Assembly: GCA_905116865.2 (NCBI GenBank)
Contig: CAJHNH020007590.1
Location: 218,501-282,500 of the forward strand
Origin: Candidula unifasciata
Lineage: Eukaryota > Mollusca > Gastropoda > Stylommatophora > Geomitridae
DNA: 64,000 nt
Direction of reading: 5' to 3'
A program made the position numbers and the translations under genes. Shown here one piece after another: positions 35,701-47,700 of this stretch (positions are counted from its first letter, which is position 1; each line of letters opens with the position of its first letter). The notes under the pieces are model-generated. The model saw only the letters and a program-made list of their open reading frames with translations. It was not told the DNA's origin and made no database searches.

Positions 35701-38700
35701 GTAGTGTGCATGTTTGAGCACTGATTTTCGCACAGCGGCTTTTATTTACACCCATCATACATGCATTCTGTGCACAACACACCACATGTTTGTTTATTAG
35801 AATCATGCAAGTTTCTGGAACAAACTTTTATAGCATGGGGGAGCTAGCCCCATACCCAGCCCTCTTCCTTCAGCATCAAAATAAAGCAAGTCCTTTGTAG
35901 AATATCTTTCCCTTCACAGCTTATAGAAGAGACTTCTTTATCAACTTGTGTACTTTCATAGCTGTCGCGTGCGAATGTGCACCAGAACGCACCAGTACAG
36001 AGTGAGCAAATAAGACGTCAAAACAATACGTAACGTTGTGAAGGTAATGTTGTCAAAGGCAGTTGATGTTTATAGTCCGAAGGAGACGGACGTGTGGATC
36101 CTTGAGGACGCTTTACCCCGGGATCCCACGGAAGCAAACGTTATATGAAGTTGGATCCTTGAGGACGTTTTACCCCGGGATTCCAAGATAGACCTCAGCA
36201 GGAAGCTGGTGAACACTACATTCTCGGCAGTAAGCCGGTATACTTTCATTGCTTAATTTGGACTTGCCCGAGGACAAAGATAATTGTCTGGATCTCAAGG
36301 TCGGACTGCGACCTATCGTGAGGACATATCAATACATGGATGTACGAGTGAGCTTTGGTTGAACGAGTTGATTATTGATTGCATACGTATTCTTTTGTTG
36401 ATCATTGCATTTGTCAATACACAAATGGAACTTTTAAAGAGAGTTCTCGTTCCGCTACGTTGGAAGCTTCAGCATTCATTATGTTGTGTTACTCTTGGCC
36501 AGTGGCATGTTAAGTGTTGATGCCATGTGTTACATTGCGACACCCCCTAGACACTTTTACACTCGTCACAATGAAGCTCTGCGCGTCACAATGAAGCTCC
36601 GCACGTCACAATGGCCTCCAGGTGTTTCTGATGTCCTGTATCTATCTCAGTGAAGATCATTCCCTTGCCTTCTCTCCTATGAACTATGCTTTCCCATCAT
36701 GCAATACTGTCATTCTAAACCATTTTGGCATCTAATATGGCCAATGTATTGATGTTTCCAATTCATGTTTTTCATTACCTTTTGATAAATGACCTTGTAA
36801 AGCTTACAGCTATGAAACATCAACGATGACAAACTGTCTTTATGGCTTGTAGTTACCATTTTTTAGGGTGGTGCAGAACAGGGAAATCTTGATCCTGAGG
36901 GTCACATGACATGTGTTGCTCAAAACAGGAAAAGACTGTCAACTTACTGAAGATTTTAATAATCTGGGTCTCCCAAATGACAGCCTAGTTTTTCTACAGC
37001 TCAGTCAGGCACTTCTGATGAAAACATCTGACTTTACAAATTATTTGTACCAAAAAAAAAAAAAAAAAAAAAAACAGTATGCCCATAAAGCGGTTATAGA
37101 GGTAGGGCTTTCGGTGGATTTTGGGAGCAGCACTTCCACATCTTTGCTAAGAGTGCAAGAATTGGGAGTGAAGATTGGCACAGCCAGGCACGAGAAGCGC
37201 AGTGGACGCACAAGAAGTCTTGTCAACCCACATAGGACTGGGACTAGCAATCACGGGACGCTGATGTATATGTAGAAGGGGAATTAGAGCACATATAGAC
37301 GTATCCGGAGTGCCGTGAAGATAACCCAAATCATAACTCACAACCAGTCAAATGTAGAATACTAACACCCGGCTTAGGTTTCAGGGCCCAATGTAGAGAC
37401 AACAAGAACAGACCCACTGCCTAGACAAAAGCATGTCGCAAGAGACAATTAAGTGGAAGCTACCTTTGAAGCCAGAGTGCCCCTGCCTGAGAGGCAAGCA
37501 ACCAAGAGTCTGCACACACGAGTCAGATCTGTAAAAATGTATGTGCATGCAGCACTCTGGTTCTGGAGCAGGACTAGAGTCTGAAGGCAAATGAACCACC
37601 AGAGCTTTCTGCTGGAGTTTGCAGCTGGTGTTCACGAAGAAGAAGAAGAAGAATACTAACTGCAGCATCACCATAGATGACACAGACTACAAACCTGAGT
37701 TAGAAAAGAGTTATTGCTGAGAACTGAGCTTCTGTTGTACGTGCTGTTGATGCTGTGTGAGTTGTCATGTCTTACAGGAGAATACACACCATCACCTACA
37801 GAAAGAATGTTAGTGACATTATCATCTGTGAAAACAATGTTACTGTTACTACCATAAACAGAACTAAAATTTCAGACTATTTATACTTCTGTGTTCGCCC
37901 TTAAAAGGGTGGATGGCATGTTGTGATTTGCAGCTAGGTTGTGATTTCTGCGCCTTGTGGTCCAAATCATCTAGACTTCTTCTCCTTAAAGTCCATGCCG
38001 TGTGGCGTTGGTAGTCTCATCTATGCATAACCTTCTGTCTTGTGTATATCTCAATCAACTCTAATATAGATGATCCTCAATGCCATGATGTCAAACTGTC
38101 CATCATCTTCTCTCTCGGTCTCCCTCTGTTTTTCTTCTCCTCCAACTTATCTACTGTCACAATGTACTCCTGTTTTCTCCTTTCATGACATGACCAAAGA
38201 ATGTAGATTGTCTCTTTCTGATGTGGGCAATCAGTTCTCTTCATGAGCCAGCTTTTTTCGAAACAACTACATTACACTTTTGATATGTCCAGGGTATTCT
38301 CATCATTCGTCTATATAACCACATCTCCACAGCTTCCACATAATCTTGTATCCATCTACCCACTGTCCATGATTCACTTCCGTATATCAAGATGGGATTT
38401 ATATAGCTTTTAAGAATTCTCTTTCTTGTTTAAACTGACAAAGAAAGACTGCATAAAATATTCTTCATTTTGTAAAATGCTGCCTTTGCTTGGGATTTTC
38501 TACATTTAGATTATTGACACGTGACTGAGGCCCTGTTAGGGTATATTTTCTGCCTCGATAATTTAGGACTGTTATTCGGAGAATAGCCCAAACTTCTGGC
38601 CAAGAAACACACTGGTTGTAGCCAAACTTTACGGGTCACTAAAGTTCACACCAGAGACAGCACTGCAAATACAGATAATTTATTTCAAGCGAACGAAAGA

Positions 38701-41700
38701 AGATTTTCTTTCCTGCTTCCCCCCCCCCCCCTTTTTTCCCCCTCTCCTTCAAGCAATAGGATCCATGGCTGGTGTCAATCCACTCATGTTTCAAATTAAA
38801 ATGTTATGGCCTTCTATACACTAGGGCCATTCAACTAAGTTTACCTAGGGGCCAAAATCTTCAAAATGGGGATCGTCACAGGCCAGGACCCCATCACAGA
38901 AAGCTCAATAATACAGTACAACTGGCAATTATTCCCGGGCCACTTGCTATGTCTCTGCGGACCATAGGTGGCCCGCGGGCCGCCAGCTGAATAGCCTTAC
39001 TTTATGATATACTATGCTAACTGGATAATTTTATTAGGTCTATGCTCCCTGACAGTTGCCACATAGTTCAGGTCCACAAAAATAAAAGTCTAGGACCTTT
39101 TTTCACAACACCGATGTTTGAGGTATTTGGTGCTAGAGCATTACATTTTTTTTCAGACTAACTGGATGTTTTTAACATCAGGCTGGCTGCCTTTACTTCC
39201 CAGGCCAATTCTTGGTACACATTTTTGGCAGGGTAACCTGGTAGGCAGGTTAATAATGTTATCCACATCAATAAGGATTTGAACCTAAGACCAGCAGACA
39301 TTCATCTAACAGTTGCACTATTATACCTTACAATGTAAACCTACAGCAGAGGTTGGCAACTATTTATGGTCCATAGGCCAAACTGACAATTACCAAACTG
39401 ATCATGGGTGACAATCCATTATAAAGATAACAGCAGAAGATACCATGCCTTGTTGACTTCCGGCCAATATAGCTGATAGCCGGCTGACCGCTGACACTGT
39501 GACATGTTGTTTCCAGCTAAGCTGTTTTTATTGATCCATCGGCCCTTAGTCTGTGATGTGGCCAGCATCAAGCCTACTGCCTTTACTTCCCAGTAATCCA
39601 CCTGGTAACCAGTCAAGGCTGAGTCAACCTGGGAGCCAAGATCATATATTAAAAAAAAGTCCGGGTCCATCAGGACTTGAACCCATGACCTTCTGATCTG
39701 CATGCGAGCATCTAGTCATTACATCATGGCTGCTCCACAGCTAAGCTGTGCTAATGCAAATTCCCTACATCTGGACCTGAAGTCCAAAGTTTTCAGCAAC
39801 CCAGCTACTAAGCTGAGTGCTTGGTGTTACACTGTGAGCTGTGGATTTGCTGTGGAATGTTTTTTCTGTTGTGCCTGCAGTGTGTTGTTGACTGCACTAA
39901 AATAGTAGGCAGCATGTACTTTTGCAGGTGAAAAGCCAGCCTTATGATTGACAGCATAACAGTGAGCTGCAATTCTGGTGTGGGACCATTGGTTTTGGCA
40001 CATATGACAGACTGCCTAATGCATTTTTTATCTGTGTGTGCAAGCTTTAAGATGTTGCTGGGAATGACAAGTAATTTTAGATTAGCCTCGCGGGCCAGAA
40101 ACAATTTATATCCCGGCCAGTTTGTCCACCCCTGACTTAGAGGTTCGATTTTTATTTTACCTTGAAAAGAGACACTTAACATATGACACATACAATCAGT
40201 ATCTTTGACACATGCAAATCTGACCTCTGATAAATACAAATACTTATGTTTTCTAATACATACCTATTTTTTCACCTGAGACATACAAATCTATTAATAA
40301 TTCCTTTACCTGCTGTAAATATATCTCCAACATGTGACCTGCCTAGGCTATGCATCCAAGACTGTTCCCCAGTGGTCTTCTCTGTCAGAGAGTTACTGCT
40401 TTTGTTTCCTAATTAAGACAGGAAAAAAAACAGTAAATTAATTATACACCATAATACACCTCTGCGTACCCAAAAGAGAGTTAAGATTAATTATGAGTAT
40501 TAAAAAAATTAGTTAAGAGTTAATTATGAGAATTTAAGAGACCGTTCAAGTTTTTAAAAAAATTCTTTTTTTATCTGCCTTTTTTCCCACAGGAACACCA
40601 AGTTGATATCTGCACCAGGGTATGATTCTGTTTTTAAATCTGTTTCTACTCATAATTAATTTGGTTTCTATTTCTACCTCCAGGTCTTTGCCGCACAGTT
40701 TCCTAGGTGGTTATTAGAAGAACAATGAGAATAATGAATAAAAGATATAATGAGCTGGTTCTCCTCGCAAAAATGTATCAGCCTATCTCCTCTGTCGCCG
40801 TCGATTCCAGTGCCATTTTATCCTACAATCTGCCTGTTTAGTTTTCCCTACTGTTGCATTCTTTATCTTCCATGACTCCCATCTCTGCTGATTTTATCAC
40901 TTTGGTGTTTATTGTAGGCTTTTGTAGTATTCTTCCAGCTATTTATCTTTACAATTCGTTGGTGCATGCGTTTGTACTGTTGCATTTGGATGAATTTTTT
41001 ATTTTCTTTGTGAGCCTGAGCCAGAAGACACTAACGTTTCTTCTACAGATTACACCTTATTTAAAGTCCATGTATACTACAGGCTATGCCAGTATCCATA
41101 AATAAATTAAACATGAGAATAAACTTTTAATTCTGCATTCAAGTTTCTCTCAAAAATAATGTAAACAATTCTATAAATGGATTCTCGAACATTTGAGAAC
41201 AGAAATTATGAAATACATTAAAAGCGGGTAAATGATTCTAATTTCATTTTAAGGGTGTTTAACAAAACATGCTGGGTGGAGGCAGTCATTGAGGTCTTCC
41301 AATGGCCTGAGGACCAGACTGTAAGCGATTCACAAAGCATGCTGAGAAAGGTGGAAAGAGCCATGCTCTGTACAGTGGCAAGCATCACTTCAGAGTTAGT
41401 ATCCTTCCGATATTGTCTTCAGGGCAGACAGGTGTGTTAACAAAATAAACACAGACAAACTGGCTGGTGCTGTACCACCTGGTGGTAAACTGATGCTTAC
41501 AGATGTGATCAAAATGAAAAGTGTGGAGGCAAAAATAGGTCATCACAGTCTGAAGAGTATAGTGCAGCAGGGAGTGATGACAGGATCTGGCCGATACTCA
41601 ACAGTCCGAGAAAAGGCACTAGGGACATACATTCAGACTGCTGCTGGTACCTACGGAATCTGAATTCTGTGCTGGCTGCTGAAGACAGGGATAGAGTGCT

Positions 41701-44700
41701 TATGGAAATGTCCGGAGTGCTGTGATGTTGGTTCTTAATTGAACTTCACTCAAACATATCCTTACCATGACTAATCGGTGAGAAGATATCCATTCCTGTG
41801 CTGTATGTATTGTTTCTTGGAGACTGGTAATCTGACAGAAAAGAAAATATATTTAAGCATCAAATTCTTAAATGAAGATCAACTTATACAATGCATTAGG
41901 AAGAGGAAACAGAAGGAAACTTACCGGGGCCCAAGAAATGGTTCTTCTTATCATAAATTCTTCTTATCCAGATACAAATTCAACCAAGAAAAATTGCAGG
42001 GATAAACAAATTGTTTTTAACAACAGAAATTCGCCTTAAGCGGTCTGCACTTTACAGTTTTAATTCTCTCTGTCTCCGCATGATATCAGTTATGCTACAG
42101 TTTTGTCAAGGCTGTGATTCAGAACATCTAATTTCCATAAATATTTTACCGGCTTTGCTTAACCTAGCTTTGACTGCACAAGATCTAAATGCGAAGTTAA
42201 CAGGTGGGTGTCTGTCTTTGTCTGGTTCCATTTCCTTGACATGTCCAACATGGGAGACAACAAGTAGCTAAGCTATAACTGGTTCAGAACATCTAATTTC
42301 TACAAATATTCTACCGGCTTTGCTTTCCCTAGTTGTGACTGCTGCAGGTCTAAATGCAAGGTAACAGGTGTGTGTCCCTCTTTGTATGGTTCCTCTTCCT
42401 TGACATGCCCAGTATGTGAGAGTGCAAGCACACTAAGCTATAACTGGAACAACTGGTGTGGTCACTGGAACATGCAATCCTTTTTACCACCACATGGGGA
42501 CCAATCAGAGGGGATTCTTTCTGTTTTAAATTAAGCACTGTGCGATTTACTGTACACATGAGATGGATGGACATCCAGTCTATCAGAAGTGAACAAAATC
42601 AGGCCAACGATGACTACTGCCCACTTGCACGGCATGGACAGGTCATCATTCTACACCTCAGGAAACAATGTAACAAACTTAGGCATATGTACAGGTATCA
42701 CCTGAGTGGTTCACACAGTAGGTACAAACCACAGACCACATCCTGCAAAACTTTCCCTTGTAGACTTCATTAAGAAGGAAATACTGGACAAATAAGTTAA
42801 CATATTCAAAGCTGTATGGAACTAAAGAGTAACTCCAAAAAAAAAAAAAGTTAATTTTATTAGAGGAACTTGCCAGTGTAAATCAAGAAAAAAAATCACA
42901 AAAAGAAGATGGATCTACAGACAAATGAATGGCCAGATAAACAGACAGGTAGATATTCATTTTTCTGGTTATTGCATACATCAGAAAAATTAAACATGGA
43001 AAGTCTAGGCTTTCTGGACATGTTGCAAAATTAAACAGTGTTTTCTGGACATGTTTTGCAAAGGAATGAACTTGAGAACTTGGCAACAACTGGCAAGATT
43101 GATGGACAGAGAGCAAGAGGAAGGCAAGAGATAAATACCAGGATGGCTTAGCCACATAGATGGGGTAAGACAAGAACACTGACCTGATTCACGATTTTGG
43201 TGATTGTGTGAGGTTCTGAAACATTTCATCCTATGCTTACCGGAACAGCACATGATGCTGATAATTTTTTTTTAAAATTGTGTTTAACATGAGGAGAAAT
43301 TCAGTATTTAACATGTGATCAAGAGAAGTTCTGTGTTTAACATGTGATCAAGAGAAATACAGTATTGTTTGCTGATGTAATGAGAGAAGAAAAAAGCACA
43401 TGAGGACATTACAATGAAAGATCAGTGGTGGCAGAGGGAGAGGCAGAGCCAGAAACAGGTGCCATTGCCTAGCTATCAGAAGATGTGGCCTTTTCCCACA
43501 CCCAGCCACTTTGCTACACAAAGCAACAGCTCTAACATTCAGGTCTGCAGAAATTATAATTTTTTTGCTCAAAATTCTAAGTCCTTGATCTTTGTTCTCG
43601 CAGATATATCACCCCTCTCTATTCATCTTTATGACAGCTGGTGTCGCCAAATATGTTTTGTGATGAAAATAAGAGTTTACAAATGCTGCAGTGTCGGCTC
43701 CTTGCTCCAATCCCCGACCGGAGTCTTAAATGTTGGGGTGTTAGCCCCCGGCTTCAATCCCCAACCGGAGTCTTATATGTTGAGGTGTCAGTCCCTGGCT
43801 TCAACCCCCGACCGGACTTAAATGTTGGGGTGTCAGTACCTGGCTTCAATCCCTGACTGGAGTCTTAAATGTTGATGTGTCAGCCCCTGGCTTCAACCCC
43901 CGACTGGAGATCCTTAAATGTTGGGGTGTCAGCCCCTGGCTTCAACCCCCGACCAGAGTGTCTTAAATGTAGGAATATCAGCCCCTGGCTTCAACTCCCG
44001 ACCAAAGTGTCTTATAAAATGGGGTGTCAGCCCCTGGCTTCAATCCCCAACCGGAGTGTCTTATACGTTGGGGTGTCAGCTCCTGGCTTCAACCCCCAAC
44101 TGGGGTGTCTTTCTTTGTTTTCTACCCTTGGACCTGTTCTGCCTGGGAGGTCTTGCTGGTAAGAATAAGAGGATACAATTATGTAACACTCACTAGAATT
44201 GTTGAGATTCTGACCGGAAGCATCCACAGCAGTGACTGGGGTTGTCGGAAGCTGCCTACGTATGCTCAGTGATGACAATGAATCACCCTTGTCCCCATCC
44301 TGTAAACAAAAGAAACATAAACACAGAGAACATCTACATAAGTGATGGGGCTAAACCAATGTGTCCCGATTAGCCAAGACCCACGGCCCATTTCTTTTTT
44401 CAAAGGTCTACCCCGGACCCCCTAGCTTTTAAAAAGTCACACCAAAGAACATATCATGTTCAAGTATCGGTATCACAGAAAAGGACGGATTTCTAAAGTT
44501 TAGTATTTTTGATTTTGTGTGTGTGTGTAAATCTTCTTCTTCTACTGTGCTTTCACAAGCTGTAAATTCCAGCAAAAAGTTTTGACTGTTTGTCCACTTC
44601 TGGACTCTAGTCCAGCTCCAGAACTTGTGTGCTGCCTACACATTCGTTCAACAGATCTGACTCATTTGTATGCAGACTGTTGGTTCCTTGCCTCTCAAGC

Positions 44701-47700
44701 AGATGAAATCCAACTTCGAAGGAAGCTCCCAATTATTCGACTTTTAGGATATGCTTCTGGGTAAGCAGTAAGTCTATTGTCATCATGGTGCCCCGTAACC
44801 TACACAGCAAATAGGATATCACAGACCACTTACATGTAACCTCCAGGGCTGCACAGACCACTTACATGTAACCTCCAGGGCTGCACAGACCACTTACATG
44901 TAACCTCCAGGGCTGCACAGACCACTTACATGTAACCTCCAGGGCTGCACAGACCACTTACATGTAACCTCCAGGGCTGCTCAGACCACTTACATGTAAC
45001 CTCCAGGGCTGCACAGACCACTTACATGTAACCTCCAGGGCTGCACAGACCACTTGCATGTAACCTCCAGGGCTGCACAGACCACTTGCATGTAACCTCC
45101 AGGGCTGCACAGACCACTTACATGTAACCTCCAGGGCTGCTCAGACCACTTACATGTAACCTCCAGGGCTGCACAGACCACTTACATGTAACCTCCAGGG
45201 CTGCACAGACCACTTGCATGTAACCTCCATGGCTGCACAGACCACTTGCATGTAACCTCCAGGGCTGCAGGGACCACTTACATGTAACCTCCAGGGCTGC
45301 ACAGACCACTCATTGGGAAATACTGGACTAAACATGAGGCTATATAAGCTCAGTATGTCACAGTTGCTACTGACATGTGATATATAATCAGACAGTTACT
45401 GGCACCATCGGAATTGGAACTCTTCGTTTGCTGCTGAAGATGGGGACCTTTCACTACCTTTTCCAGAACCTTACAAATGTATTTTGTTGCAGTTAACTGA
45501 ATGTGCACAACTGATTTGTTGTAACTGCTTCCATCGATGATTAACTGCAATTCTAGTGTTGGAGTGTTTTGTTGGCACTTCTGACAACCACCAGCCTTAC
45601 ATGGATGTTTGTGTATGCATGTGTAGTCTGTGTCAATTTTTCCACAAGGGACAGTGATGGGCATTCTTAGTGGTTTTTGTTTGTTGTTGACATAGAAACA
45701 GAGCAATGATGGGTGACCCGTTTGCTGTGAAGTCAGAACTGATATTGTCTGAAGTATACAAGTAACTGACACTGAAAAGTACTATATACGAAGTGAACAG
45801 AAGGGCCCGTTCTAGAGATCTCTTGTTTCCCTGACGAGGTCTTCCAGGAGTAGAGAAAAGAAGAAGATACAAGTAGCTCAAGTGAAGTAGCTGGGTCCTG
45901 TGCTCCCTAACAAATTAGGAAAAAGAAAAATTAAAGGACATTTTTATGGCATATGATGCTAGATTCATTTATCTCTAGAAATCAGCACTTGGTGGATGAT
46001 GTGGTCACCATCGGGCTAAGCATCTTTACTGCCTGGAACATTACCAGCTACCCATTTTAGACTTTAGAGCAAAAGTCAGGGGATGCTGTCGGTCTGATGT
46101 CATAGAGTAAACAAAAGCTTTTTAATACAGATTCAAACCAAAGACCTTTGAGCCACCCAGTCAGCATCCAGCCACTATATTACTAGGTTCTCAAGGAAGA
46201 AGGAGGTGGAAAAGGAGAAATTAAAGAAGCATAAGCTTCAAAGCAGAAGAGGAGGATGGAGAAATTCATAAAATATGATGAAGGAAGCAAGGTGTTATAA
46301 GATTCTGATATATTTACCTTTCTGACAAAACTCAGGTGTTTCACCGAAGACTTGTGAGCTGTAAAACTAAACACAGGGGATGTTGGCTGTCTCATGTCGT
46401 AGAATAAAATTCTCCCTCTTGTAGTGCCTACAACAACAGTGGCACCATCTTGCATAATATCCACACACGTTAAAGGATGCTCTGCCACAATTGTATTTAC
46501 GGGTCTGTGGGATGATAAAACTTACGTCACGAATCTTGCAGGAGTAAGATATTGGACAGAAAGTAGCCCAAAAAGTCTATATATAGCCTCATGTGGCTGA
46601 ACTGCGAGGACGTGATCATGTCGTTCCTCGTCAGGATTCTGATTCGACAGTGTGTCGGAAGACTTGGTGTGCCTGGGTCAGAGTCTCTAGTCAGTTATTA
46701 TGTATAGGTTATTGGTGACCCAAAGTGTGGGCACATAACCGAAGCGTTCATTAAGGCTACTGGTGACCACAAGAGTGGGCCAGTAGGCCAAAGGCGTACG
46801 TTGTGGACTCAAGTCAAGTCGAGGTGATGCGTTCCCTTTCATGTGACATCGCCTTGGAAATATATCAGTGTGTATAGGTGATGCATTAGATGGACAGTTG
46901 TCCTGTATCCCAGTTCATTTTATCGTCAGTGTGTTTCGTCCCAATAAATAGACTGATGCACGATTAAAAGATGATTCTTCATGTATTGTCGATGTGGTTG
47001 GCTGCTGAATGTTATCTGTGTTAGTGGTATGATGTGACCTGTGTTAATTTAGCACTCTCAGGTAGGGAACCCAATTAGTCGCAAGGAGGTCGGCTTGGGA
47101 AAATTTTGCATAAATGAGTGAGGCATGATCAGTCACCTTTTGACACCTGGTCAGGAGCCCGGGACCTCTCGCATAAAAGCATTTGATGATGTTAGACAAT
47201 GGCAATATGGTTGGAAGTAATCCCATTTTCTACTGCCAGCAAAAACAAGAAAAACAATTAATGAGATGAAAAACTTCATTTTAAAACCAACAGGTGATTT
47301 ATGGAGGGCTGGAACTAGTTAAAATTATTGCACAATACCTTGCCTTTTTGGGGGCAAAATAGTTTGAGGACACAATTTGTTCACGACATGAGCTCAGTCA
47401 TTGAACGGATTAAATTCATATCTGAGGTTACACTGTAGTTGTGTAACATATCCCTAGTCATCATCAGTGGTTTTGTAATAGTGAATGCAGTTTCATAATC
47501 CTGACATACTGGGGTAAAAAATCAGTTGTAGTTGAAAGCAGACCACCCTGCCCTGACTGTGACAATGCTATCTGTGAGTTTCACATCATGCAAGCAGCAG
47601 TGGTGAACTCATGAATGTCACATTTGCCTAGAAAAATCATCACAACAGCCAAAGAATGGCGCTATTCTAGTGACTAGCATGTTCACTTGGTGTTGGTAAA

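Larger units (their letters stand above)
31963..37694 (-). other. NEDD1 intron 10 (contents; longest intron)
   Basis: A 5.7-kb repeat trap: a SINE (32000-32300), three or more LINE fragments (32520-33130, 33460-34620, 35245-35806), a tRNA SINE (33145-33450), two RNase H LINE tails (34630-35240, 37085-37345), a possible solo LTR (35963-36542) and a GAA-tailed SINE (37380-37653). Confidence 0.75.
37796..40309 (-). other. NEDD1 intron 9 (contents)
   Basis: Holds a dispersed repeat (37890-37985), a LINE fragment (38000-38510), one terminal arm of the palindromic element (38516-38588), two SINE copies (39120-39330, 39540-39735) and a further dispersed repeat (39740-40140). Confidence 0.75.
41832..44193 (-). 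other. NEDD1 intron 7 (contents)
   Basis: Holds a tandem duplication (42117-42450), a LINE scrap (42950-43170), a short direct repeat of aacatgtgatcaagagaa (about 43310 and 43340) and a minisatellite (43701-44112). Confidence 0.75.
44300..46317 (-). other. NEDD1 intron 6 (contents)
   Basis: Holds a SINE (44532-44745), a 32-bp minisatellite (44823-45312), a dispersed repeat (45390-45770) and another SINE (46000-46185). Confidence 0.75.

Noticed and set aside
44823..45312. Regular 32-bp direct repeats resembling a CRISPR array
   Set aside because: Units are contiguous without spacers and the context is an animal intron.
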